Assembly: GCF_002234675.1 (NCBI RefSeq)
Contig: NC_019868.2
Location: forward strand, 7,128,082-7,192,081
Direction of reading: 5' to 3'
DNA length: 64,000 nt
Source of the DNA: Oryzias latipes
Lineage: Eukaryota > Chordata > Actinopteri > Beloniformes > Adrianichthyidae
Part shown: one piece after another, positions 1-13,100 of the stretch
Numbering within the stretch: position 1 is the stretch's first letter
How the letters are laid out: each line of letters begins with the position of its first letter
Position numbers and translations under genes: made by a program
The notes under the pieces: generated by a model
The model's database searches: none
Seen by the model: the letters and a program-made list of their open reading frames with translations, nothing else
Told to the model about the DNA's origin: nothing

Positions 1-2229
1 TTGTTTTTTGATCAATTTTGCATGTATAGTGTTTTGACTGAATTTTTTTTCACACTTTTGGCCACTTACTTTGCTATCTTGTCTTTTTTTAATGAAATCT
101 GCAATATTTTCCTTCCAAACATGGTTTTGTAGATGAATATATCATTTATTTAGCACATCCATAACATCACGGCATAAAACAAAATGGAGATAGCAGAGAA
201 TAAAACTAAAGTTTTTCCGTAATCTACAGAAAAAAGCCAGAAAGGCTTTCGTTGATCCCACTGCCAGGTACATACAAAGACAGCAAATTAATGGGGGGGA
301 AATAAAGGAAAACACATAAACTAAAAGGAACAAAATAACAATTTTCTTTTGATTTACATACTCTGTATATCTAAATGTAGTTTGATTTACAATTAAGTCA
401 CAACAAAGGAGTCTATTTTTTGTATTTAGTTTTGTAGATAGTCAAAGCGTAGTATAGAAGATCAGTATGAGTAGAATTTTATTTGGGTCCAATCTTATAG
501 GAAATTGTGCTCGACTTCTTTCGGATAAAGGTTGGTGTCATTTAGGAGTCTGTCTTGTTTAATGGAAGTGGATTTAGTGCTTATAAGTAAAGTAATGTTG
601 AAGCCAGCTGCTATTATAAAGTGTACTTAGTATGAATGTTCAAGTTAATAGAATATTGATATTCTGACTGTTCAGTAACTTTAATTTATTGAATAATGGT
701 GAACTATTTGTGCTCGATTTGGAGAATCCTTACAGTTTGTTTGTTTTTTGTAATAGGAAGATTTTAATTAAGTAACTTGTAAAGGTGCATCTCCAAGTAA
801 TAGTTGGATCAGTTGTAATATATACATTTTGGTCGGACCAATTTTAGCAATTATTCCAATAATTTTCTTGCATGCATGCTCAATGTGTTCTTTCCACATT
901 GATTATGTCATCATTTGGCCTTCTGAAGTGTTGCTGTTTTGAAGGAAGAGTTTGTTGCTGTGTGTTGCTATTTACACCTTTTTCACCTTTTTCTGACCAG
1001 TCATGTTACAGTCAACTTCAAGAGTTTCCCAGACACCTTAGGCTCATGCTTCTCAGAAAACCTGCCCGCCGTGCAGTCTGTTATCTCTCATACCGACCCG
1101 AAGAGGCTTACAGATCACGCTCAGTCTGCATCGTGTTATTTTCTTTTATTCCACCCATGCATGCGGATCTCAAGTTACATTTCTTGATCGACAATGCTGA
1201 TTATAAGATTTACTTGGATTACCCAAATAATCTATATTTACCCTCACTGCTCCGTTTCTCACTGCATTAGTGAGAAAGCCGCAGATATTTTTGTGCACCG
1301 TCTCCAAGAAAACTGTTAAAAAAGGGTAACACTTTGATCGACTCAGTTCAACTTTCTACAAGAGTATAGAGCTGCTATATACTTCAGAGATCATGCCAAA
1401 TATAAACAACCATATGTTATCTATATCCGCTTCATCTCGGTTAGGATCGCAGGGGTTGTTGGAGCCAATCCCAGCAATTGTGAAACAAAACCGCGGTGAA
1501 CCTCGGACAGGTCGCTGCTTCATTGCAGGGGGGATATTATTTCTATATTATTTATTATTTATTCCTATTATTTCTGCAAAGGAGATTAAAGAACTGAAAA
1601 AAATGTCTTACTTCAACTACTTTTTGGGGTTTTAGATGGGTTTAAAATAAAGCCTAAAAATAACTAACAGACAAAAATTTGAATCCTTTCAACAGCCATT
1701 TTTTTATTTTTAAAGTCCAAACTGAAAAGAGGAGGTCAAAGGCTTTGATTCTCTTCATTTCAATAGTATTTTTCATATAGACACAAAAAGGGAAAATATT
1801 GCTGCTTGTTTTCTTTTGTTTGTTTGCATGTTTTTTTGCAAACTTAATTTGTTGAGTGAACTCTCCAAGTGTGTTTGATTTGTTTACCCTGCTGTCTGCT
1901 TTGACTGGTTACGGCACTGAAGTCTGCACACATGTCAGCCCTTCAGAAATAGACCTACTACTCATCTCTTTTTCTAATGTGTATGATACAAACGTGTTGG
2001 TCCTATCTGTGTCACTGTGAGATCACAAAAGGAAACACCTGGAGGTGGAAGCATGTAGTTATGTTGCAACACCTAATAATAGCATCTCGTGTGTATCCGT
2101 GTGTGAGCGTGCACAGAAAAGAGCTTTCCAGTCAGAATATCGGATCATACAAGGAGTAAAAACGAGCAGATGTTTATTTTCCACATGGGCTGCATGATAC
2201 CATAAAGCTACAATATTTAATGTTCACAG
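1..2229. other. Upstream/intronic DNA, no recognised exon
   Basis: This AT-rich stretch precedes the first recognised exon of the CLNK-like gene. That exon begins after a splice acceptor at 2229 and is open at its 5' side, so the missing N-terminal exons lie either here or to the left of the window. I could not pick out a convincing one. The longest open frame (872-1270, plus) resembles no family I know. A stretch at about 1425-1535 looks like the degenerate tail of the teleost SINE-like repeat also present at 38995-39388, in reverse orientation. Otherwise I see nothing. Confidence 0.5.
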
Positions 2230-5200
2230 AGTCGCATCACGATAGACATGAACAGCGGCCAGCCGTGTGCAAATACCAACACGGATGAGCCCGAGTACGA
2301 TGTGGTGGATGACCACGAGACGATGTGCAACGTGCACATCCTCCCGGCGAGACCCATCATCGATGAGAGAGAGTATGCAGGTATGAACCTGGTCTGTCAT
2401 TTTAGATCTGCTTCCTGTTAGAAATGTTTGTGTATAACGCTGGTGTTCAGTTCAAACATCTGTTTCTGACTTTAGTCATTTTTATTGCTGTTTTTGTAAT
2501 TTAAAAAAATTGACATTTATCATGAAGTTTCATTGCTTTTTTTGCAAATTGCAAAATTTGTAAAAATCTAAATAAGAAACTTTGGGCGCACCACTTAAAA
2601 AATGTCTAAAGTAATTTCCTTGCCAATTAAAAAATAAAATAGCATAAGACTGCTCATGCAGAAGTGTTTGGTCCTCCCCCGTATCTGTGCAGCAATGGAC
2701 TGTTGAGTCAACAGAAAGTTAGCTAGCAGAGAGAGACTGAAGAGATTTCTTTTTAAAAAGCGGTGAGATGAAGCGTAGTTATTCAAGGTGCATTGAAAAT
2801 TATGCAAGAAAAGAAAGCCACCTTCAACAAAAATCTAACATTGTAAGTTAAACGACAACAAAACTGTTGTGCAAGAAGAAAGACAAAACAGGAAAAAGAA
2901 GAACAGAATCAAAGATATTTAAAACAAAGATGAAGAAAGTCAAGAAAGAGAAAATGGACAGAAAAAGACAGAAAACACAAGGGGAAGGGCAGAAAATGAA
3001 GTTGAGGAGATGTGTTTTTGTAACGCCAGTTGATAGGGTTTTGTTCCATCATTCAAGAATCTTTGTTTCTTTTGCCTTCTTTAGTAAAACCTGACAAATC
3101 AAAGAAAAGACAGAAGACCTTCATTTGTTCCTACTTGAAAATGAGTGGATAAAAATAGTGCATTTATTAAATTCAGTGTTTTTTCCAAGTGAAAATTTGT
3201 AAATAAACTCGATTTAAATGTGATTTCAGTTTTAAAGTTTGTATTGTTCACCTGCGCCTCCAAATTACTAAGTCCGCCCCTGTCCACATGAAAAATTCAT
3301 TTGCTCTAAGTATAAAGTATTTTCAGCTCAGATGAGACATATTTTTCAAAGAGCGAAAGTGAAACATCTCCGGTACAAACTTTGATGAGCGTAAAAGCAG
3401 AGTGGGTCTGAGGGAGCTCGTGCTGAGTGAGCATGATCTGATAGTGGGTCTCCAGAGCTCCCTGTTGGCTCAGTCAGACTGAGATTATATTCAAGCAGGA
3501 GGTGAGGAGGAGGAGGAGGAGGAGGAGGAGGAAGAGGAGGAGTGTGGAGTGTGAACAGACTCTTTACTCTCCTGCATGGATGTGGCTCCCAGCCAGGGGC
3601 CTCACAGCTGCAGTTCTCCACCTCTGGGACATTACCAAACGCTGTTTTGAAATATTCATGTGTACAAAACTCAGAAGTATGCAGGCTGGGATGGATGCAA
3701 CTAAAAGAATGAAAGAGTTACCAAAGAATGAAAGAACTTAATGAGAAATGAAGCATTAAGGACATTTAAAGCTTGTGTCACTCATGAAAACTGTAGCAAT
3801 CACAGTATTGTTTGCTTTCAAGACAGGGATCTCCCAAGGTCAGCATCTTCTCAGAACTTTTCCTGCGTTTCCACTGTAAGCTTTATGATTTGTTCTCTCT
3901 AATTACAAGTCCAGCTTCATGTCCACTGGTCCACATCTTCTAATTGATTCTGTCTCCTCCCTCAATTTCAGAACCATCCCAGATGTCTGTCCAGAAACTT
4001 CCCCCGAGTTCCAGGTAGGATTTCTTTTTCTGTCAAGACTACCTCCAATCATCTTTAGGTCTATTTTAAATGTGTCTCCAGTGGTCTTTGTTTTCTGATT
4101 ATGCCGTTTTTAGCCAAAATCAAAAAACCTGTGTCATTTCCTAAGACATAGTTTCTGCAGAGCTGCAGTAATTCACTGACAAAGGTGACAAAACACTGAC
4201 CCCTTCCATTTACAGTTCTTGAGAGCTCTCTGTTTACACTTAGAGTCCCTCACAACCCCAACTTAGCAATAATAATGGATGGATGGATGGATGGATGGAT
4301 GGATGGATGGATGGATGGATGGATGGATGGATGGATGGATGGATGGATGGAATTTTTCTTGGACTTGTTGTCAAATTAATCATAAAATCTCAAACAGAGG
4401 GAGTAAAGCAGAAAATGCAAATCCAAGAGTACACAGAATAAAACCATAGAAAGTATTTTAGAAAGCGAGATATAAAATAATACTAAAATTAAAATGAAAC
4501 AGGTATAAGATAAAAATCCACTTAAAACTAAAAGGCAATAAAGTGAGTATTTAGATTTATTTAAAGTTATGAAAACTTGGCAAAAACTGCAGTCATCAAA
4601 GGGAAATCATAGAATTATCACCCAACTTTCAGGGGGTTCTACATAAATGTACTTCAAAGCTCTGGGATAAATCCCTTGTGTCTAAGCAGCGCAGAAAGCT
4701 GCTTCCAACTGAAACCAAAGTCTGTTCTGATGATTTATTTTTCCTCTTTTATTTCTGTTTCTGAAACGTATAGGACCGGCTGTAAACAGAGACCTGAAGC
4801 CAACTAAAAGAAAAAACAAATCAAGTAACACCAGAGCAGACAAATACTTCATTTACCTTCTCTATGGCATGAAAACTTCAATAATCATATGCTCTTCCTT
4901 CAGAGACAACTCCCCCACCTCCACCCCCAGAAGACCAGGTTAACACTTTTTTCTGTGTTTATTATTACAATGTTTGGATCACAACCTCTAAACCAAATGA
5001 CCCCTGTTCTTGTTTTTTATTTTTACATCACAGATCTCACCGAGGTAACCCCTGCAGTGTTCATGCTCTTTGTCATGGACTCAAATGAATTCAAAGAAGC
5101 TCTGATTGGCCAAGTCTCCTTATCCTCAGGTTTGCTCAGTCACCTACACCTTCTGTTCAGGAAATGATCGACCGCCTGACTGTGCACACCATCATTGAAG

Positions 5201-8200
5201 AGGAGTAAGTACATCTGCACTCCCAAGTCCCTCTGAGCTCCAACTCAACAACATAGAACATTGGCGCCACCTGCTGGTTGAAGCATGAAATTGTACATCT
5301 TTGACTAAAAAGGTTCTGTTGGTGTTAAGTCCTGTTTTCTTTATTTCAGTTTACATCTGAGGAGGACCGAATGTGTAAGCATTCATATGTGCAACTTTTT
5401 CTGATAAAATTCTCAAGTGTCTTAAATAATTTTTAAAAATAATTTGTTTTTGTCTTTTTTAGGCAGACTCTGAGTCAAGAACCAGAGGTAACTTATGAAG
5501 CCCTGGACATGATATTAAAAAAAAAAAGATTATTCATTTCAGGCCACGAATTTGTATTTTGCACACAAAAACTAGCTTTTTGTGGCCACTTTTGATCAAC
5601 TTTGTTCACACAAATTAGTATTTCGTGGCCACGAATTAGAACATTACTAGCATTTTGTGGAGTACAAAGTAGCAGCACTGAAATTAGCATTTTGTGTCCA
5701 CAAATAAGTTGTAGGGAACCGAAAATGATAAAAATACTAATTATACAAAATGCTAATTTATATGTGAGCACAAAATACTGATGTAAATACACAACATGAT
5801 CATTTGTGTGCACATAATGCTAATATGTGAGCACAAAATACTGATTTATGTGCCTCAAATTGCTAATTTGTAAGAAACAAAACACTAACTTGTGTGCAAA
5901 AAATGCTAATTTGTGTGCTCAAACTCTAATAAAATGCTAATTTGTGTCCACAAAATATAGATTTGTGTGCTCAAGATGCTAATTTTTGAGGACAAAATAC
6001 AAATTTTTGTGCACACAAAATGCTAATTTGTGTGCACAATATATTGATTTGTGTACACAAAATATTAATTTCTGTCCACAAAATAGCTTACTAATTTGTT
6101 ATCATAAAACACAACATACAAATTCATGGCCATTAATTATTATTTGAGGGAATAATTAATCGTTATTTTTTTTCTGGAAATGTCCTGTCCAGGGTTTCTT
6201 TAGTAACTCCATAAACAGAATAAATGGAAAATGTTGCAGACATGATGTAATATTTAACATGTTTTTAGGTCGACAGAGAGCTGAAAGTCTCTCAGGCGCT
6301 TCAAATAACCAAAGGCATTCTTTGGATTTGGAGACGCGGGACTTAGAGAAAGGGTAACAACTTTTAATTTATCAGCCTTTTAGCCTGTTTTTTCTTCACA
6401 CTTATGATTTAAAAGTTGTTGTTTTTTTATCTTTTTAGATCACAACAGAACATAGGTAAGTATCTTTTGAATTATGTTGATCATTTTTTTCCTGTTGCTC
6501 ATTATGTCACCAAACACGAGCATTTGTTTAAAGAAAGGGTGCCATCGAGACGCCATCACCACGAGTGGCCGCAGACTAAAGACGACATCCACCAGCATGA
6601 TTTTATTCCCATACAAAAGCCACAGGTAAATCTGAAGCCACTTTCTAAAAAAATGTGGTACTAATGAAACTTGGTAACATTTGTTCCTCTATCACTTTGT
6701 TAAAAAAATGGGGAAAATGTCATTGCTAGAACAAAAAAAAGGTGCTGATACAGAGAGGCACTTCAATGTTGATGAGTATGTTTTTGCACTTATCCAACCA
6801 TCTTTCAAATCCATTTGAACCCTCTTGGGGTCAGCGGAGCATATCCTGGCTACTGCTAGACAAAGGCAGGTCACACCATGGACAGGTTGCCAGATCTTCA
6901 CAGAATCCTTATTTAACCTACAAAGCATGTTGTTGAACTATTGGAGGAAGCGAACGTTTCCAGAGAACACACACATGCATGATGAAAACATGCCAATTTT
7001 ATGGAAAAAGGACCAAGCTGGGATTTAAACCAAGGCCTTGCTGCAGCAGGATGAAAGTGCTAACCGCTTACATGCAGTCTATTTGCACTTTCTTAAAATG
7101 TTAAAGTTTGTTTCCAGATTTCTTGTACAAACCCTAAACCTCGGGTCAGTATCTGATCAGGTAATTATAGCTGGCTGAAGTTTAAGAATGTCAGATAAAT
7201 TCATCTAGACAATAAAAGAAAAACACAGTAAGAGACAACACCAACAAGCAAATTTTCTTGTGCACATGGAAAACAAGTGCGACGGAGGACTCCCATCACC
7301 CTTTTGCCCTCTCCAAGGAATGCTACTCCCTGTACTCCTTTTATTTAAGAATACAAGGAGGTTACAATTGAGTCAGTTACCGGTAGTTCAAAAGAGGCCC
7401 AAGTCCAAGAAGTTTGTTTTTCCAGGAAATTATTTTAATTGCATAGCTTAAAGGGAGGCTACACCAAATGATTAATATTTTACCCAGATTTTAAACCAGT
7501 TCATAGCTTACAAATGCTATAATATGAAGCACCTCACTTTTATCATTTCAGAGGACTAGCAAACTAAAGTCTCTGGACTTGGACCCTTCTTGAATTAAAC
7601 AGAGGTGCTGCCATATTGGATAATTAGTGCTGCCATCTATGGGATAAAGCTAAACCCATGCAAGAGAGGCCCAAGTCCAGGAATTTTGCAGTTAATGCAT
7701 TTTAAATGTCAAGCATAGTCAATACATTACAACGGACTTGGGACTTTTTTGCACATAATCAGATAGCTTTTCCCTTGAAGACCATAGAACATATAAAATC
7801 TCTATTTTGAAAAATTGTGGACTTGGGCCCCTTTTGAACTAACAGATTCAACTTAAAAACATCCTAATTTGGGGTAAGAAGCAGACAATTAAAACACAGA
7901 AGAACTGTTGCTGAAAAGGTAATATTTTGCTTTGTGGATCATGACCTAGATTGCTTTTGTTCGGGGACCATATTACTGTAACTAATAACTATGAAAATGA
8001 AGACGATTTTGGTTTACAAACAGAGCCCCTGACTGACGTTTGCTTTTAGACGTACTGTGAAGGAGACTGGTACGTTGGGGCTTGTAAACGCACCGATGCT
8101 GAGCATGCTTTACATCTGGTGAACAAGGTAAATTAAACTCATTTTTATTTATTGTATAAAAGGATTTCCACAATAAAAGCACACCAGTAAACAACTCACT

Positions 8201-8638
8201 TTTATTACTTACAAAAAAAAACTGAACAGTTTTTTTAAATGCTCTTTTCAAGGACGGAGCTTTTTTAGTTCGTGACTGCTCTACCACCAGCAACAGCGAA
8301 CCCTTGGTCTTGGTTGTGTATCACGAGAAGAAGGTTTACAATGTGAAAATTCGATACATAGAGAGCATCAACAAGTATGCGCTGGGAACTGGACAAAGAT
8401 CCAACGATGTGAGTTAACCACTTTGGAAGTCAATCACCATCCAGAGAATCAGACTGACCATGACTGATGTCTTCTTTCTTCTTAGGTGTTTGACTCTGTG
8501 GCACAAATCATCAACTTTCACTCCATATTTCCCATAATATTCATCAGTGGGAGAAATGTGACCGGAACTAAATACCCAGATAACTGTGTCCTGACGTGTC
8601 CGATTACCAAACAAGATCTGGACCATCTTCTACAGTAA
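2230..8638 (+). CDS. clnk: SLP-76-family SH2 adaptor, CLNK-like (5' incomplete)
   Basis: This is a cytoplasmic adaptor of the LCP2/BLNK/CLNK family, which links immunoreceptor tyrosine kinases to downstream effectors. The 14 exons I can follow are 2230-2380, 3972-4014, 4904-4938, 5034-5044, 5161-5204, 5350-5374, 5463-5487, 6269-6353, 6439-6455, 6534-6625, 7118-7144, 8050-8127, 8253-8408 and 8486-8638. They join in one frame into 313 residues plus TAA. The first exon carries a tyrosine motif (EPEYDVVDD) and an ILPARPI...EREYA segment, which I recall as characteristic of CLNK. The middle is a proline/serine-rich linker built of micro-exons, one only 11 nt. The last three exons form an SH2 domain (DWYVG, then FLVRDCS with the phosphotyrosine-binding Arg, then YALGTGQ and VFDSVAQII). 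ATG codons inside the first exon are probably not the true start, because the frame is open back to the acceptor. BLNK is the main alternative; the neighbouring ZNF518 gene fits both paralogous pairs. Confidence 0.85.
3499..3543. repeat. (GGA)n simple repeat
   Basis: A purine-only GGA trinucleotide run in an intron. It generates spurious poly-Arg and poly-Pro open frames on the two strands. Confidence 0.9.
4274..4351. repeat. (TGGA)n microsatellite
   Basis: About 78 bases of nearly pure ATGG/TGGA tetranucleotide repeat in a CLNK-like intron. It is likely to be length-polymorphic. Confidence 0.97.
5530..6175. repeat. Diverged 20-22 bp repeat array with inverted halves
   Basis: In the CLNK-like intron between exons at 5463-5487 and 6269-6353, a unit close to TGCTAATTTGTGTGCACAAA recurs about every 20-22 bases from roughly 5710 to 6120. 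From 5540 to 5710 the same unit appears as its reverse complement. The outer edges also pair: GGCCACGAATTTG near 5542 and its near-complement near 6118-6132. The whole block is therefore a long imperfect palindrome made of tandem units, probably a decayed foldback-type element. No coding potential is seen. Confidence 0.7.
6790..7075 (-). repeat. Degenerate teleost SINE-like repeat
   Basis: Read on the minus strand, this is a diverged copy of the repeat at 38995-39388. Shared landmarks include GCTAACC near the head, a GGTTTAAATCCCAGC-like B-box region, the GGAGGAAGC segment (plus-strand reading), and the tail that pairs with CTTGGGGTCAG. It sits in a CLNK-like intron. Confidence 0.65.
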
Positions 8639-8867
8639 CACTTCAAGAAAATCGACTAATTTTATTTTAACAAAAGTTTTTTTGTTTTTTTTTAAACAGA
8701 TTTCATTTGAGGCTGCAGGCTACTGCCTGGCTGATCATTTTTATCTTTTCTTGACTTAGTAGAAAGTTTTCTGAAACGGAATACAAATTTGATGTTTTTA
8801 ATGTTCAGTATTTGTTTTTGCCAATCACCTTCATTTATTTATATTCAAACTGATGAACAGATTGCAA

Positions 8868-8873
8868 AATAAA
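8868..8873 (+). terminator. Poly(A) signal of the CLNK-like gene
   Basis: AATAAA lies about 230 bases after the stop codon in AT-rich 3'UTR-like sequence. A second AATAAA follows near 8910. Confidence 0.6.
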
Positions 8874-9059
8874 AGCTGAATACAGTCATTTTCTGAAACT
8901 TTACATTGAAATAAATGTTTAAAAATAAACACGTTTTTGTTGGTCAAAATCAGGTTAAGCTTGAGCTAAAAAATGTGAATAATGCTTTTTTAATATATAA
9001 TGATATCTTTACACCTGCATTCATTTCTGCATTAGTTGAAGAGGCCTGGTTGTGTGTAA

Positions 9060-9143
9060 GGGTGTATTCAGACCGGACACACTTGGTTAGTCTCCCCCAA
9101 TAATACAGAACAGAACTGTACACCCTGTTACATCCCCCCACAG
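9060..9143 (-). mobile_element. Putative polypurine tract and 3' LTR start
   Basis: On the minus strand, directly after the pol relic, a purine tract TGTGGGGGGA (9143-9133) is followed by TGTAACAGGG from 9132. That is the expected layout of a polypurine tract followed by the TG terminus of a 3' LTR. The LTR's far end is not recognised, so the lower limit is nominal. Confidence 0.45.
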
Positions 9144-9169
9144 CAGAATATTGGCAGTCCCTACCATGG

Positions 9170-9765
9170 TCATGATCGGAAACGTGCTGGAGGCACACCA
9201 AAAATTGTCCCTGCAGATCGTCTTACAGGTGCAGGATCTGGTGGGTCCAAGCACTCTGGCATTGGCATAGGGACATGAGCAGGCAGTTCTCTTGGGTTAC
9301 TGTCCAGTGGCATTTGCAAAGTTTGCCATTCTGAAGACAAGAGACTTATGCACATTTTTAAAGAGTTCCTATTCAACACCTTCACAATCCTTCCCCATTC
9401 AGATCTCACCCTGTTAACCAATCCTGTACTACCAACTGCCTTGAGCATGACGTAGGGTTCAGGGTCCCAACCACCATGCAGTTTTCCCTGTACCTTTCGG
9501 TTTCTATCTTTAACCCACACACGTTCCCCTACAGGCAAAGGGATCGCAGTAGCACTTTGATTAGCGGCTAAAAACTTTGTTTCCACTTGCGACACTATAT
9601 GCATACTGCAACTTCTGGTGATGATAGTGCACTCAACCTGTCAGGCAACCGATATGCTTGTGTTTTCCCACCACCATCCCTATATGGAAGGCGAAGATGG
9701 TGCCCAAACATCAAATAGTATGGAGTTAAACCTGTTGCACTGTGTATGCTGTTATACTTATAACA
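9170..9765 (-). pseudogene. Ty3/gypsy integrase C-terminal half and pol end
   Basis: On the minus strand, 9765 to 9605 encodes a segment containing HSATGLTPYYLMFG, typical of the end of a gypsy integrase core. It is followed by a C-terminal domain with PVGERVWVKDRN and LHGGWDPEPY (about 9604-9330). The tail, with RRSAG near 9180, fits the end of a fish gypsy pol. This is a retrotransposon relic, not a host gene. The upstream part of the same integrase lies at 13520-13863 and 14779-14885, displaced by later insertions. Confidence 0.8.
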
Positions 9766-9977
9766 ACTCTATTTACTGCATAAAAGCTTAAATGTTGAGA
9801 AAAGCAATTCCTAAACATGCCACTCAAAGAAAAACAGTGCCAGAGGAATATGAGGACTTGAGGAAGATGCTTGATTTTGTGCTGGAAGAGATCAAAGCTA
9901 TAAAGATTGCTCCCGGACAAATTCTGGATGCAATCGAAGAGGGGAAGCAGGTCCGGGCTCTGCAGGTGCGAACTGCA

Positions 9978-10166
9978 GGCACTTTAACATTGGGAGTTGG
10001 GTCATCTAGACCCACTAGACAGTGCGCTGAACCTTTTTTCTTCAATGATTTGTGATCTTCACTGGTGTCCATGGATTACATGAAATCTTTCCACCTTTAT
10101 CCACCTTTGTCAAGGTAGGGAGAACACGTCAATGTAAGTGTGGGGTCATCTAAGATAGCACAAGGG
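9978..10166. mobile_element. TTAA-flanked piggyBac-like MITE, left-truncated copy A
   Basis: This is the same family as 34344-34549. The right terminus GATAGCACAAGGG is followed by TTAA (10167-10170). The left terminus is missing and replaced by sequence of unknown origin (about 9790-9977) that contains a short open frame I do not recognise. Confidence 0.8.
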
Positions 10167-10170
10167 TTAA

Positions 10171-13100
10171 AGGTGTTCAGTGACTGGATGGAAAAGATGT
10201 TTTCCTCTCTAAATAACAAAATATTATCCATCTGTGGAGATTTTAATATCAATCTGATAAACCCCAGCAAACATAAAGCAACCGACGATTTTTATCAGCA
10301 GAATGTATGATATGAGTTTATATCCAACCATAACAACCCAGCAGAATTACCACACAAAGCGCTGCTCTGATTGAAAACATATTTACAAATTATAAAGGAA
10401 ATTGTTCTATTATTATCATTGTTCAAATGTATTTGTGTATCCCTTGTGCTATCTTAGATGACCCCACCCTTACATTGACGTGTTCTCCCTACCATGACAA
10501 AGGTGGATAAAGGTGGAAAGATTTCATGTAATCCATGGACACCAGTGAAGATCACAAATCATTGAAGAAAAAAGGTTCAGAGCACTGTCTAGTGGGTCTA
10601 GATGACCCAACTCCCAACGTTAAAGTGCCTAGGATAGCACAAGGGCTAAATGTGTGTTTAAATGTTAACTCAGATTGACCTGTTTACCTTTTCTGAAAAC
10701 AGTTGTGTGTTTGTTAATCTGCTTCTCATCTCCAGATAGGATGAGGGGGTTTTACGACACACAGCTGATAAGGGATGCTGTTTGAACTTAGAATCCACCA
10801 AATGGGTTATAATACGACACCCCTAATGAACTTTTCTCCTTGTCTTGAAATTGTTACCACCTACTTGTGTTCTTACTAAAAGCAGCACGAGGAGAGCAGA
10901 CCTTTGAGAAGAGAAGCGTGGTGGATGTTTTCTGTCACACTGGTTCTTCTCCCTTGTGCATGAGAAACTTGATTCTTGTTGTGGTCTGTTGTTTCTAATT
11001 GTGTTTTTCTTTAATGTCTAGATGCATTTATCTGACACAAATAAAATTGAATACACTTATATGAGTGGACTAATGATATGTGACATAACTGATCATTTAA
11101 CAGTTTTGGCACTATTTGACATCAATCTGAAGACAAAAAAAATTATAAAAAAACCAGTCTACAAAAGGTTAAGAAATGAAAAAAACGATGAATTCTCTTA
11201 ATAATGACTTATCCAGACAAAACTGAAACTTTGTGTACAGAGAGAAACATGTGGACATCGCTTATAAATGTTTTTTTAGAAATATTTAGCTCACTTTACA
11301 AAAAGAATTGCCCAATTTAGAAATGTAAGAACAAATTTTCCAAGTGCCCTTGGTTAACCACCGGTCTACAAAATGCTTGTAAAAAGAAAAACAACCTCTA
11401 TAAAAAATTCTAAAACAGAGGACAAGAGAAACTGAACAAAGATATAAGTCATGTAAAAATAAACAAACTGAAATAACACAGTACAGTAAAAAACTGTACT
11501 TCAATAATCTACTGAATGAAATAAAAACAACATAAAGCGAGTTTGGGAAATATTAAATAACATCATTAAAAATGAGACAAAAAAGCGAACATACCCAGAT
11601 TACTTTACGGATGAGAAGGGTCAAAGCTATAACATCAATGAAGCAGCAAACGGTCTAAATAATTTTTTTGTAAACGTGGGTCCAGAGTTGGCAGCAGAAA
11701 TTCCAAAATGCAAAACCAGAAAGACAATAATCCTCCCATCGAAAGGATCCCAAACTCAATCTTTCTCTCTGATGTGAACGAAAATGAACTGATATCAATT
11801 GCAAATAAATTCAAGAGTAAAATCTCAAAAGATTGTGGGGATATAGATATGACAGTGGTGAAAAAGGTCATTAATAATATCTATAAGCCTCTAATGTACA
11901 TATTTAACTTATCATTACAAACTGGGAGATTCCCAAACCAAATGAAAATTGCAAAAGTGATTCCTATCTATAGGAGCAGAAACAAACACCAATTTACAAA
12001 CTATAAACCTGTTTCTCTTCTTCCACAATTCCTAAAAATGCTAGAAAAAATATTCAATGATAAAGTAGTTACATTTATTGATAAATATAACATTATAAAT
12101 GAAAACAAATACGGTTTTAGAGAAAACAGATCAACCTCATTGGCTATAAATGATGCTGTGGAGGAAATCACAAATTCTCTGGACGAAAAGAAATATGCAG
12201 CTAGCTGGAATTAAAAAAATATTTGACACTCTTAATCATGACATCTTACTTGACAAACTGGAGGTATATGGGATAAGACGACTAGCGCTAACTTGGGTCA
12301 AAAGCAATTTAACGGGAATGAAGCAATTAGTCAAGATTGATGAATTTACATCAAAAAACCATAGAGATAAGTTGTGGTGTCCCACAAGGATCAATTCTGG
12401 GCCCACAGCTATTTAATATATACATAAAAGATATATTCAATGTTTCAAAGCTTAAGAAACTCATATTATTTGCTGATGACACAAACATATTCTATTCTAC
12501 GGACAATCATAGGGAACTTATCAATGTGGTAAACACAGAGTTAACCAAAATAAAATCATGGATGGATTACAACAAATTATCTTTGAACCTAGATAAAACC
12601 AAAGTGATATTTTTTGGTAACTACAAAGCCAATACCAAGCTCTCATTTGAAATAAATAATGTCCTAAATCTTAGGGTTTGTTATCGATGACAAACTAAAT
12701 TAGAAGCAACACATCAGACACATACAAACTAAAGTCTCAAAAAGTATTTCAATCATAAATAAATCTAAACATATATTAGAATACAACAGTAGATATTTAT
12801 TGTACTGCTCCTTAATACCACCATTACTACTACATACTACTATTTCACCTGCTGTATAGAAATTTGGGGGAATAATTATAAGAGCTCACTACATCCTCTC
12901 TTTTTACTTCAAAAACGAGCCATCAGAACTGTACATAAAGCCGGATATCTTGATCATACAAACAATTGATTTTATCAATCTAACCTTTTAAAACTGTATG
13001 TGGGAAATCGTTGCCATTCAATATCCAAAAACAGTTCTTAGAAAATGAAAGACGCTACAAACTGAGGGGATGTAGGAACTTCAAGATCAAACTGATAAGA

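Noticed and set aside
872-1270. 132-codon frame as a CLNK first exon or separate gene
   Set aside because: It overlaps a second open frame, has no family resemblance and no tyrosine or proline motifs of the SLP-76 family.
3346-3741. Poly-Arg and poly-Pro open frames
   Set aside because: They arise from the (GGA)n repeat in a CLNK-like intron.
5530-6175. CRISPR-like array of ~20-bp repeats
   Set aside because: The units are contiguous, diverged and inverted in one half, with no unique spacers and no cas genes; the genome is vertebrate.
9824-10072. Open frames beginning MDTSEDHKSLKKKG, also at 14664
   Set aside because: They lie within copies of the TTAA MITE; the similarity merely reflects the shared repeat, and the frames are not conserved between copies beyond that.
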